From contig VBLN01000006.1 in the NCBI GenBank assembly GCA_005878685.1, positions 1 to 15,864 on the forward strand: DNA of 15,864 bases, written 5' to 3'. Position numbers and translations under genes: made by a program. How positions within the stretch are numbered: position 1 is the stretch's first letter; the number at the start of each line of letters is the position of its first letter. The DNA comes from Deltaproteobacteria bacterium (lineage in GTDB: Bacteria > Desulfobacterota > Binatia > UBA9968). This document shows, one piece after another, positions 8,034 through 15,544 of this stretch. A model generated the notes under the pieces. That model was not told the DNA's origin. It was given only the letters and a program-made list of their open reading frames with translations, and did not search any database.

Positions 8034-8932
8034 ATGCGCATCTGGGTTTGATCCACGCAATCCTCCCGACTACGGTCGATCTCCGCGTTAGCGTGCCGGA
8101 AAATCATCCGTCCGCACGCAACCTGGGCTCGGAACGCACCGGCTCGGGTACCATTGTTGACCCCGACGGCTATATCCTCACTGTCCATTACATCACCCTA
8201 GGGGCTAACTCGATCACAGTCACATTGACCGACGGGGAACAATTTCCGGGCAAACTGGCGGGTCAGGATCACGAAACAGGACTCGCCCTCGTCAAGATCG
8301 CCGGCCGAGATCTCCCTTTCATGCGACCGGCGCCTCCCGGGGAGCTTTCCGTCGGTCAGGCGGCATTTATCGTCGCTAGCAGCGGAGAAACCGGCCGGAG
8401 GGTTAGCGGCGGTTATATCACATCGCTGGAGGCGTATGATGGTCACTGGGAGTTCATGTTGGAGAAGAGCATCCGTCTCACGGCTTTCAATCCCGGCTTC
8501 GGCGGTGGAACGCTAGCCGACTTCAAGGGGCGGATGTTAGGCGTTGTATCGCTCAATTTGAACGACATCGGAAAGTTTTCTCTGGCGATTCCAATTGATT
8601 ACTACGTGCAGATCGAGCGAGAACTGAAAGCTCATGGCCGGGTGCAAAGCCGGCCCAGACGACCATGGTTGGGTTTCTATCCCCAGCCCCTTGCCGGCCA
8701 CATCGTGATTGCGGGCGTCGTCCCAGGAGGACCCGCTGAAAGAAGCGGGCTCAAAGAAGGGGATATTATCGTCGGGATTGAAAAAAAAGATATCCGCTCC
8801 CGCCCGGAACTCTATCGCGAGATGTGGAAAAAGAAGCCCGGAGAGGCGATCTCCTTCCGTATTCTACGGGAAGAAGAAGCTCTCAATCTGGAGGTGATAA
8901 GCGGCGATCGGTGGGATTTCTACCGTTCCTAA
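8030..8932 (+). CDS. HtrA/DegP-like protein with PDZ domain and lost catalytic triad
   Basis: The 300-residue product has a trypsin-like HtrA fold (about residues 15-200) followed by one PDZ domain (about 212-290; VVPGGPAERSGLKEGDIIVGI). HtrA landmarks align well: GSGTIVDPDGYILT (38-51), DHETGLALVKI (80-90) and NPGFGGGTL (154-162). The catalytic positions do not. The His site holds Tyr54 (a His sits one residue earlier), the Asp site holds Gly84, and the nucleophile Ser of GNSGG is Gly158. It is therefore predicted to be protease-dead, perhaps a peptide-binding scaffold. No signal peptide is visible, so a cytoplasmic location is likely. GTG at 8030 sits in a GTGA overlap with the radical SAM stop, suggesting translational coupling. 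Confidence 0.85.
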   Translation: MNAHLGLIHAILPTTVDLRVSVPENHPSARNLGSERTGSGTIVDPDGYILTVHYITLGANSITVTLTDGEQFPGKLAGQDHETGLALVKIAGRDLPFMRPAPPGELSVGQAAFIVASSGETGRRVSGGYITSLEAYDGHWEFMLEKSIRLTAFNPGFGGGTLADFKGRMLGVVSLNLNDIGKFSLAIPIDYYVQIERELKAHGRVQSRPRRPWLGFYPQPLAGHIVIAGVVPGGPAERSGLKEGDIIVGIEKKDIRSRPELYREMWKKKPGEAISFRILREEEALNLEVISGDRWDFYRS

Positions 8933-9303
8933 TCCTCTCCGCCCACCTTTTGTATTTCTCCCTTCCCGACGACTTTCACAGAAAGCGCTGGAGTGTAGGC
9001 GTCGGGCTCATAACTGATCACGACCTTGTCTGTCGCCTGCAGGTCCTTTAATTTTATCTTTGTCCCGTCTCTATCAATGTCGGTCTTGTCATCGATTCCG
9101 ACCACTTCTTCACGGACTTTCCCCTTCCGTTCGACCTGGAAGGTTATGGTCCGCTGTCCAACCCCGCTGACGACGGCCTCGACCTGGTCCGCTTTTTTCC
9201 CCTTCTTTTCCTCTTGTGCCTTTTTTTCCTCTTGGGCTAAGCCGGTCCCGGCAAAATAACATAGGCCGAATACAACGACAGCCCAGATCTGCAGTCGGCT
9301 CAT
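8929..9303 (-). CDS. Small exported protein of unknown function
   Basis: The 124-residue product has a clear Sec signal peptide: Lys/Arg-poor start MSRLQ, hydrophobic core to about residue 18, and a likely signal peptidase I site after GLA (residue 23). A Lys/Glu linker with the near-repeat QEEKKAQEEKKGKK follows. The rest is a compact beta-rich domain (about 39-118) with pattern VVGIDDKTDIDRDG...LKDLQATDKVVISYEP, reminiscent of DUF5666-type small periplasmic domains. That likeness is by eye only. The ATG at 9303 has an excellent AAGGAGGA Shine-Dalgarno sequence five bases upstream and its own promoter. Its stop overlaps the convergent HtrA-like gene by 4 bp. Expression as a monocistron is likely. 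Confidence 0.8.
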   Translation of the reverse strand: MSRLQIWAVVVFGLCYFAGTGLAQEEKKAQEEKKGKKADQVEAVVSGVGQRTITFQVERKGKVREEVVGIDDKTDIDRDGTKIKLKDLQATDKVVISYEPDAYTPALSVKVVGKGEIQKVGGED

Positions 9304-9352
9304 CTAATCCTCCTTCCTCCGCTAATCCAATTTTCCCTGAGTTAGTGACCGC

Positions 9353-9381
9353 AAAATAGCCAGTTATCGCTACGGAGTCAA
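9353..9381 (-). promoter_or_regulatory. Promoter of the small exported protein gene
   Basis: On the minus strand TTGACT (9381-9376) and TATTTT (9358-9353) are separated by an ideal 17 bp. The start of transcription would fall near 9346, leaving a leader of about 43 nt with the strong Shine-Dalgarno sequence at 9308-9315 before the ATG at 9303. Confidence 0.6.
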
Positions 9382-9529
9382 GTGCTTGTATTCACATGCA
9401 ACACTATGAGAAAAAGGCGGGTCGGGCCACCGATCGAGTGATGGCGCCGAAGGCGGGGCAAATTGAACTCTACCCAAACTTGCTAGCCAGCCAAGATGAA
9501 TTTTCAAGAAGTCGAGTAAGGATGGGGCA

Positions 9530-9958
9530 ATGAACAGTATTGAATTTAAGTACGGCAACGAGCTCAAGCTCGATGAGGTCATCGAACTCTATACGGCATC
9601 GACCCTCGGAGAGAGAAGACCGATTGATGACAGGCGGATCATGTCGGACATGATCCGCTATGCTAACCTGACTGTGACAGCGTGGGACGGAGAGCTCCTG
9701 GTCGGCATCGCGCGTACGCTCACTGACTTTGCCTATGTCGGCTATTTGTCCGACCTGGCCGTGAGACAGTCGCACCAGAAGAAAGGGATCGGGATACAAC
9801 TGATCGATAAGACGAGAGCGAAGATGGGGCCGCGGTCGATGTTGGTGCTGTTGGCCGCTCCGAACGCGGTGGAGTACTACCCTAAGATCGGATTCAGCAG
9901 GCACGAGAGCGCTTGGGTGCTGACGGCAACTGACCCATTTCCCAAAGCGGTCTCTTGA
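9530..9958 (+). CDS. GNAT family N-acetyltransferase
   Basis: The 142-residue protein has the GNAT acetyltransferase plan. An N-terminal acceptor region is followed by strand LLVGIARTLTDF, then YLSDLAVRQSHQKKGIGIQLI (about 72-92). There QKKGIG is the acetyl-CoA pyrophosphate-binding loop (motif A). Next comes strand MLVLLAAPNAVEYYPKIGF, the usual motif B with the Tyr-Tyr-x-x-x-Gly-Phe signature. It would transfer acetyl from acetyl-CoA to an amine in the cytoplasm; the acceptor cannot be told. ATG at 9530 has AAGGA about five bases upstream. The next gene on the same strand starts about 150 bp later, so co-transcription is possible but unproven. Confidence 0.88.
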   Translation: MNSIEFKYGNELKLDEVIELYTASTLGERRPIDDRRIMSDMIRYANLTVTAWDGELLVGIARTLTDFAYVGYLSDLAVRQSHQKKGIGIQLIDKTRAKMGPRSMLVLLAAPNAVEYYPKIGFSRHESAWVLTATDPFPKAVS

Positions 9959-10095
9959 CGCGGCGCAAACTGCCTCACCCCTCTACGCTTCTTAGCCTTG
10001 CCCACTACAAATCCTATCCAGGTGGCGATTGGACAGTGCGCAGGAAGTAGCGGACCTGTCAGGTTGCTGGCCCCGGCGATGGGTCGGGGGATTGA

Positions 10096-10101
10096 GAGAG
10101 G
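10096..10101 (+). promoter_or_regulatory. Ribosome binding site deciding the MFS start
   Basis: GAGAGG lies five bases before TTG at 10107. No equally good site precedes the earlier in-frame TTG at 10029, and the next in-frame ATG (10149) has no comparable site. This supports 10107 as the start of the transporter. Confidence 0.45.
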
Positions 10102-10106
10102 TCATC

Positions 10107-11648
10107 TTGGCACGTTCATCAGAATTCATCTCTGGTCGCGGAACTGGCATGGCTGTTTCAGGCGTCATGCTGGTGGTTTTTTTGTTCGCGATCGATACCA
10201 CTATTGTCGGCGCCGCCATGCCGACGGTCGTTGGCCAGCTCGGCGGGTTGGAACTCTACAGTTGGGTCTTTTCCGCCTACATGCTGACGTCGGCGCTTTC
10301 AACGCCGCTCTGTGGCAAACTATCCGATTTATGTGGTCGGCGCCGTCTCATGTTGATCGGGATCGCGCTGTTCATGTTGAGCTCGGCGCTGTGCGCGATC
10401 GCCGGGAATATGGAGCAGCTCATTGTCTTCCGCGCGCTCCAAGGCGTGGCCGGCGGCGCGATCTATGCTCTCTCCTTTATCATCGTGGGTTTCTTATTTC
10501 CGCCCGAAGAGCGCGCGAAGATGCAGGGTCTGATCAGCGGGATCTGGGGAATTGCGTCGATTCTAGGACCTCTAGCCGGCGGCGTCATCACCCAATACTG
10601 GAATTGGCGTTGGATCTTCCTTGTCAACTTGCCAGTTTGCCTCATGGCTGCACTGCTGATCTTCCTTGGATTAATCGAGACGGAGGTGGATCGCCGCCGC
10701 CGTGCAGATCTGAAAGGAGGGGCCGCTCTCCTGCTGGGCCTATTTTTGCTGTTCTATGCACTGGAAGAAAGCCGTAGGAATTTCTTCGCGCTGGATTCGA
10801 CCCTCATAGGCTTGTCCGTCTCGGCCCTCGCCGTGCTGCTGCTCTTCTGCAGGATCGAGCAGCGCGCGGAAGAGCCGCTGCTACCGCCGGGACTGTTTCG
10901 CCTCCGCCTCTTTAGAATCTGTGCCGCGATCGCCTTAGTAGCGTCGATGGGAATGTTCGGCGTGATCAGCTATCTGCCCCTTTATATCCAAGGGGTGTTG
11001 GGGGACAGCGCTTCCCGAGCTGGCTTGGCGCTGCTGCTGGCAAGCCTGGGATGGACCGCCGGCAGCTTTGTCGCCGGGCACGGCATGAATCGCTTCGGAT
11101 ACCGGTGGGTCTGCGCCGCCGGAATGGTGTTGATGATCTTCGGATATGCGTTTTTCGTCGGCACCGGAGATCATCCGGGACTGATCGCGATTTTAGTGGG
11201 GGGCTGTGTCATAGGTATCGGCATGGGTATCGTGAGCCTGACCTCGATGGTCGCCGCGCAGAATGGCGTGCACCTCAATCAGCTCGGAGTCGCTACATCG
11301 ACGATCATGCTTTGCCGCATGTTTGGCGGCGCGTTCGGCATCAGCCTGATGGGAAGCGTTCTCTTCAGCCAGATGCAACGTCAACTCCAGAGTCTGTCAA
11401 AAGGCTCGGGAGCGGACATCTCCGATAGCCTGCTCAAAAGGTTGGCTAACCCGGAGACCCTTTTGGACCCCTCTACCCGAATCTTGATTCCAGCTCTTCT
11501 TCTGAACTCCCTCGTCGATATTTTGGGCCATTCCATCTGGTATGCTTTCTTGACCGGATTCTTTATCATGCTGGTTGGCCTCGGACTCAGCCTCTTCATA
11601 ACAGATCCGGAATCAGCCAGTACAGATTTAGTTAGAACTCCAGAGTGA
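10107..11648 (+). CDS. DHA2-type MFS exporter (EmrB/QacA-like)
   Basis: The product is a 513-residue inner-membrane drug:proton antiporter-like protein, with about 14 hydrophobic segments expected for this family. Motifs seen, counted from the chosen start: FAIDTTIVGAAMP at 27-38 (DHA2 motif D1 with a membrane Asp), and GKLSDLCGRRR at 70-80 (MFS motif A). Also present are LGPLAGG at 153-159 (motif C, typical of exporters) and WNWRWIFLVNLP at 165-176. Substrate cannot be told. Start choice: TTG at 10107 with GAGAGG five bases upstream. An earlier TTG at 10029 would add 26 unconserved residues, and ATG at 10149 would leave only a very short segment before the first helix. No dedicated promoter was recognised. 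Confidence 0.9.
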   Translation: MARSSEFISGRGTGMAVSGVMLVVFLFAIDTTIVGAAMPTVVGQLGGLELYSWVFSAYMLTSALSTPLCGKLSDLCGRRRLMLIGIALFMLSSALCAIAGNMEQLIVFRALQGVAGGAIYALSFIIVGFLFPPEERAKMQGLISGIWGIASILGPLAGGVITQYWNWRWIFLVNLPVCLMAALLIFLGLIETEVDRRRRADLKGGAALLLGLFLLFYALEESRRNFFALDSTLIGLSVSALAVLLLFCRIEQRAEEPLLPPGLFRLRLFRICAAIALVASMGMFGVISYLPLYIQGVLGDSASRAGLALLLASLGWTAGSFVAGHGMNRFGYRWVCAAGMVLMIFGYAFFVGTGDHPGLIAILVGGCVIGIGMGIVSLTSMVAAQNGVHLNQLGVATSTIMLCRMFGGAFGISLMGSVLFSQMQRQLQSLSKGSGADISDSLLKRLANPETLLDPSTRILIPALLLNSLVDILGHSIWYAFLTGFFIMLVGLGLSLFITDPESASTDLVRTPE

Positions 11649-11655
11649 TCTGGAG
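11638..11655 (+). other. Stem-loop over the MFS stop codon
   Basis: CTCCAGA and TCTGGAG form a perfect 7-bp stem closed by a GTGA loop, a GNRA-type tetraloop that contains the TGA stop codon. It lies in the 32-bp gap between two convergent genes. No T-run follows on either strand, so it may protect or separate the two transcripts rather than act as a standard terminator. Confidence 0.45.
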
Positions 11656-11680
11656 GTGGAGCCACTTATAGCCGACGCGC

Positions 11681-12184
11681 CTACTCGATGACAACGAGGA
11701 TATCCCCCGCCTCCAGGGCCTCGTCCGCTTTTACTCTAACCGCTTTAATCTCCCCGGCCATCGGAGAGCGCACCTCGTTTTCCATCTTCATCGCCTCGAC
11801 GATCACAAGTCCCTGCCCCTTCTCAACCCGGTCCCTTTCCGCAACCAAGACCGCGATGACCTTGCCCGGCATAGGAACCGAAACTTCCTGCCTTCCTCGA
11901 AGCTCGATGCCCGATTGAACACCACCCAAACGTATTCGGCGCTCATCAACGAGATGGATATGATAACTTCGCCCGTCCACCAGGACCCGGTATTCATCCT
12001 CGGAGATATCCACATCCACTTCGAAGGAGCGGTTACCGACGATCAGAGAATAATTGCTAGCGGCTGTTTTTCTACCGTCCACAAGAAATTCGTTTCCATC
12101 TACCGCGACCCGATAGAGAGATTTCTCGACCTCCTCAATCTCCACCGTGTAAGTCTGCTCTCCGAGCTTTCCGATAAAGGCCAT
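11681..12184 (-). CDS. Biotin carboxyl carrier protein of acyl-CoA carboxylase
   Basis: The protein carries biotin between the biotin carboxylase and the carboxyltransferase. The last 70 residues form a biotinyl domain: VPMPGKVIAVLV, the biotin attachment motif EAMKM (biotin on Lys133), then SPMAGEIKAV. The first half (about 1-95) is a beta-rich extension with a twofold feel (YRVAVDGNEFLVDG, YRVLVDGRSYHIHLVDE), as seen in carriers of PCC-like complexes. The chosen ATG at 12184 gives 167 residues and a 14-bp gap after the accC stop, with GGGAG ten bases upstream. A longer in-frame start at 12271 would overlap accC by 73 bp and add an unconserved Arg/Lys-rich piece, so I prefer the short form. 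Last gene of the carboxylase operon. Confidence 0.88.
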   Translation of the reverse strand: MAFIGKLGEQTYTVEIEEVEKSLYRVAVDGNEFLVDGRKTAASNYSLIVGNRSFEVDVDISEDEYRVLVDGRSYHIHLVDERRIRLGGVQSGIELRGRQEVSVPMPGKVIAVLVAERDRVEKGQGLVIVEAMKMENEVRSPMAGEIKAVRVKADEALEAGDILVVIE

Positions 12185-12198
12185 GGCCGTGGAACTCC

Positions 12199-13734
12199 CT
12201 ACCTCTTCCAGCTTCGGCCAGGATAGCTCGGAACTGCGCGCAAGGATCCTCTTCTTCCTCGGTCGCGCCATTGTGATTTCTCGGCGGCACCCTGTTCCAA
12301 AAGCCTGAGCGCGCGCTGCTGCTCATGATGCAGGGCGGCAATGGCGGCCGTGGCCAACGCGATATCCTTATGGGGGTAGTACTCTTCATCTCCTATGCGG
12401 CGGTACTCTTCGTCGATGAAGCCGGTATTGAAATCACCGGCCATGAAGCGCGGGTGGCGCAGAATCCATTGGTGGAATGGGATGTTCGTCTTGATTCCCC
12501 TAACCTGATACTCGCGCAGGGCGCGGCGCATGCGCAGAATAGTTTCGACCCGATTTTCCCCCCACACGATGAGTTTGGCGATCATCGGATCGTAATGAAT
12601 AGGCACCTCAGCCCCTTCGTACACCCCGCAGTCGTTTCTCACGCCCACCCCTTCTGGCAACCTCAGCCCCTCGATTCTCCCCGGACAGGGCATGAAGTCG
12701 TTCTCCGGATCCTCGGCATAGATGCGACACTCGATCGCATGGCCGGTAGGACTGATATGGCGCTGACGCCAGGGCAAAGAGCCCCCGGCGGCGATCTCGA
12801 TCTGGGCCTTAACCAGATCAATTCCTATGACTCTCTCGGTCACCCCATGCTCGACCTGGAGCCGCGTATTCATCTCCAGGAAATAAAAATTATTGTCTCG
12901 ATCCAGGAGAAACTCGAGAGTCCCCGCTCCCACGTAACCAACTGCGCGGGCGCCCTGAATGGCAATCCTCCCGATATGGCGGCGCATCCGGTGATCCAGT
13001 CCCGGCGCCGGACACTCCTCGATAATTTTCTGATGCCGCCTTTGGATCGAACACTCCCGGTCGTAGAGATGCACCACCCTGCCGTATTTGTCGGCAAGGA
13101 TCTGCACCTCCACATGGCGCGGCCGATCCAGATACTTCTCGATGTAGAGCCGGGAATCGCCAAAAGAAGAGGCGGCCTCGGAGCGGACCGCTCGATAGGA
13201 TGAAAGGATCTGGCGCGACGAACGAACTAACCTCAACCCCTTGCCTCCGCCGCCCGCGACCGCCTTTAACATAAATGGATAACCAATCGTCTGAGCGGCC
13301 TTCGCGACCTCTTCTTCGGAGTCGAGGATACTGGATCCCGGGACAACCGGCATGCCCGCTTCCTTCATGAGCGCCCGGGCTTTGACCTTATCACCCATCT
13401 GGTCGATCACTTTCGGCGAAGGGCCGATGAAGACGATCCCGTTCTCCTGGCATTTGCGCGCAAACTCGCTACTCTCCGCCAGGAAGCCGTAGCCCGGATG
13501 AATCGCTTCAGCGCCGCTTTTTTTGGCCACCTCAAGGATTCCGTCAATCGCCAAATAACTTTGTACCGAAGGAGCGGGACCGACCAGATAGGCGTAATCC
13601 GCATACTTGACATGGAGCGAGTGACGGTCCGCCTCGGAATAGATCGCTACGGTCTCAATGTCCAATTCCCGGCAGACCCGGATAATACGGACCGCGATCT
13701 CGCCGCGGTTGGCAATTAAAATGCGTTTGAACAT
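12199..13734 (-). CDS. accC: Biotin carboxylase subunit of acyl-CoA carboxylase
   Basis: Uses ATP and bicarbonate to carboxylate biotin on the carrier protein. The 511 residues open with FKRILIANRGEIAVRIIR and continue with the biotin carboxylase N-domain (AIHPGYGFLAE, 77-87). The ATP-grasp glycine loop KAVAGGGGKGLRLV (157-170), HVEVQILAD (207-215) and FLEMNTRLQVEHGVTE (285-300) follow. The last motif normally reads EHPVTE; here Gly297 replaces Pro, an unusual change in a highly conserved loop. The C-terminal tail beyond about residue 445 is longer than in E. coli AccC. It contains a W..RGRRGSLR stretch like tails of PCC-type subunits. ATG at 13734 gives the standard N-terminus. It lies between the broken carboxyltransferase gene and the carrier gene. 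Confidence 0.94.
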   Translation of the reverse strand: MFKRILIANRGEIAVRIIRVCRELDIETVAIYSEADRHSLHVKYADYAYLVGPAPSVQSYLAIDGILEVAKKSGAEAIHPGYGFLAESSEFARKCQENGIVFIGPSPKVIDQMGDKVKARALMKEAGMPVVPGSSILDSEEEVAKAAQTIGYPFMLKAVAGGGGKGLRLVRSSRQILSSYRAVRSEAASSFGDSRLYIEKYLDRPRHVEVQILADKYGRVVHLYDRECSIQRRHQKIIEECPAPGLDHRMRRHIGRIAIQGARAVGYVGAGTLEFLLDRDNNFYFLEMNTRLQVEHGVTERVIGIDLVKAQIEIAAGGSLPWRQRHISPTGHAIECRIYAEDPENDFMPCPGRIEGLRLPEGVGVRNDCGVYEGAEVPIHYDPMIAKLIVWGENRVETILRMRRALREYQVRGIKTNIPFHQWILRHPRFMAGDFNTGFIDEEYRRIGDEEYYPHKDIALATAAIAALHHEQQRALRLLEQGAAEKSQWRDRGRRGSLRAVPSYPGRSWKR

Positions 13735-13737
13735 TTT

Positions 13738-13814
13738 AGCTTTCAGCTGTCAGCGATCAGCCCTCAGTTTGGACATGGTCGTTGCCTCCAGCTGACTGCT
13801 GATTGCTGGTAGCT
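13738..13814. repeat. Period-7 inverted repeat between pccB and accC
   Basis: Two short arrays of a degenerate heptamer (GCTGNNN) face each other. On the minus strand 13761-13738 reads GCTGATC, GCTGACA, GCTGAAA, GCT. On the plus strand 13791-13814 reads GCTGACT, GCTGATT, GCTGGTA, GCT. The arms match at about 18 of 24 positions when folded, with a roughly 28-bp centre. It fills most of the 81-bp gap between the pccB stop and the accC start codon, so it would be transcribed as an imperfect hairpin. Confidence 0.7.
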
Positions 13815-13815
13815 A

Positions 13816-15332
13816 TTAAAGTGGTATATTTCCATGCTTTTTGGGTGGGTTGTTGTCTTTCTTGTTCTTTAACATCTCTAAGGAGCGGATCAGCATCGGA
13901 CGAGTCTCTTCGGGATAGATCACCGCGTCCACATATCCCTGCTCAGCGGCCTTGAAGGGATTGGCGAAGGTCTCCCGATATTTCTCGACGAGTTCTTCGC
14001 GGGTCTTGGCCGGATCTTGCGCCTTTTCTATGGTGTCGCGAAAGACAATGCTAATAGCTCCTTCGGAGCCCATCACGGCGATCTCTCCGGTGGGGTATGC
14101 AAAGTTGATGTCTCCTCTGAGATGTTTGCTCGACATCACAATGTACCCTCCGCCGTACGCCTTCCGAGTGATGACGGTCACCTTGGGCACCGTGGCCTCG
14201 GCGTAAGCATAAAGGAGTTTCGCTCCATGGCGGATGATGCCACCGTATTCCTGAGCGGTCCCGGGTAAAAATCCCGGCACATCCACAAAGGTCACCAACG
14301 GAACGTTGAAGGAGTCACAAAAGCGGATGAAGCGCGCCGCCTTAACCGATGCATCGATGTCCAGGCATCCGGCGAGATGGGCCGGTTGATTGGCCACGAT
14401 GCCTACAGCTCTTCCGCCCAGACGCGCAAAGCCGACAATGATATTAGCGGCGAAGTCGCGCTGCACCTCGTAAAGATAACCCTCGTCCACCACCCCGTGG
14501 ATAAGCTCTTTCATGTCATAGGGACGATTGGGATTTTCGGGGACAAGATCTCTCAGTCTTTTGTCGCGCCTGACCGGATCATCTTCTGTCGGATGAAAAG
14601 GAGCATCCTCCATGTTGTTGCTGGGGAGGAAGCCCATGAGTTCTCGGATCATCAACAGGCACTCCTTCTCGCTCTCCGAGGAAAAATGGGCCACGCCGCT
14701 TTTGGCATTGTGAGTCTCAGAGCCGCCCAATTCTTCCTTCGTGACCTCTTCATGCGTCACTGTCTTGATGACATCCGCATAAAAACGAAATCCGTGATCG
14801 CCGGGGAATAAACGGCTCCGCCCGCGCATGGTCCCATAATGGCAGAGATTTGAGGCACTACGCCGGAAGCCAGGACGTTCTTCAAGAAGATGTCCGCATA
14901 GCCGGCGAGGCTACCCACGCCCTCCTGAATGCGGGCGCCGCCGGAGTCGTTGATCCCAATAATCGGAGCGCCGTTCTTCAGCGACAGGTCCATTATCTTG
15001 CAGATCTTTTCCGCCACGACTCCGCTCAAGCTGCCGCCGAAGACGGTGAAATCCTGAGCATAGACGTAGACGAGACGGCCATCGATCGCCCCATAGCCCG
15101 TCACCACGGCATCCCCGGGAATCTTTTTTTCCTCCATGCCAAACTCGGTGCAGTCGTGAGTTCTCAGCCGATCCATTTCAACGAAACTGCCATGATCAAG
15201 GAGAATATCGAGACGCTCCCGTGCCAAAAGTTTTCCTTGCTCATGCTGCCGCTTGACCCGCTCTTCACCCCCACCGGCTTCCACCTGCTGGTTCAGCTCG
15301 CGCAGCCTTTCCAAATTATCTTTTGGTGGCAT
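13816..15332 (-). pseudogene. pccB: Acyl-CoA (propionyl-CoA type) carboxyltransferase beta subunit, broken by a 34-nt deletion
   Basis: The intact enzyme would move CO2 from carboxybiotin to propionyl- or acetyl-CoA. Two reading frames together give a full PccB. From ATG at 15332, 185 codons run to [15 protein letters not shown] (ending 14778). The second frame resumes with [18 protein letters not shown] at 14775 and runs 319 codons to KKHGNIPL, the normal PccB C-terminus. Only two bases lie between. Family members such as human PCCB have 12 residues (about VKDTSYLFITGP) there, so 34 nt are missing and the frame shifts. As it stands, translation stops six codons after the break. Both halves look well conserved, including [45 protein letters not shown]. 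The loss is thus recent or a sequencing/assembly error. The start at 15332 is fixed by homology and by the promoter upstream. Confidence 0.9.
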
Positions 15333-15375
15333 GAAAAATTTCCCGTAGGCCAGGATGGATATATCGAGTTGGCGC

Positions 15376-15403
15376 ATCATAGCAAACGAGCCCCAACTGT
15401 CAA
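15376..15403 (-). promoter_or_regulatory. Sigma70-type promoter of the acyl-CoA carboxylase operon
   Basis: On the minus strand a perfect TTGACA (15403-15398) and TATGAT (15381-15376, five of six) are separated by 16 bp. Transcription would start near 15369, about 37 nt before the pccB ATG at 15332. The in-frame ATG-ATG pair upstream (15375-15380) overlaps the -10 box, so it cannot serve as the start of this transcript. Confidence 0.72.
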
Positions 15404-15544
15404 CACCAAAGTGACTTCTGTTGGACCGTCCAAGCCTTGAAGTTCCATAGCAAAATTGGTAGCTTAGCTTCGTTGACGTCGGGACGACAACCCTCGCCTG
15501 AGGCAGCGTTCCCGAGGCGTTACGGAAAGAAGATCCCACTGCAA

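Noticed and set aside
2515..9303. Defence island or mobile element
   Set aside because: No nuclease, integrase, transposase, toxin or phage gene is present, and no flanking direct repeats were seen.
9470..9904. Minus-strand open frame of 144 codons
   Set aside because: Antisense to the GNAT acetyltransferase gene, which has clear motif A and B signatures.
9998..10777. Plus-strand open frame of 259 codons overlapping the start of the MFS gene
   Set aside because: It is rich in Arg and His without motifs, whereas the competing frame shows clear MFS motifs and hydrophobic segments.
12325..13203. Plus-strand open frame of 292 codons
   Set aside because: It is antisense to the well-supported accC gene, has no recognisable motifs and no ribosome binding site.
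13738..13814. CRISPR array
   Set aside because: The unit is only 7 bp with no spacers of fixed length, and no cas gene is near.
14850..15440. Plus-strand open frame of 196 codons
   Set aside because: It lies opposite the N-terminal half of pccB and its promoter; composition is that of a shadow frame.
14757..15539. The two halves of pccB read as two separate genes, one of 260 residues and one of 337
   Set aside because: Each half matches a different part of one PccB protein, they meet at 14776-14777, and the extra N-terminal residues of each open frame are unconserved. The upstream part of the first frame also covers the promoter.
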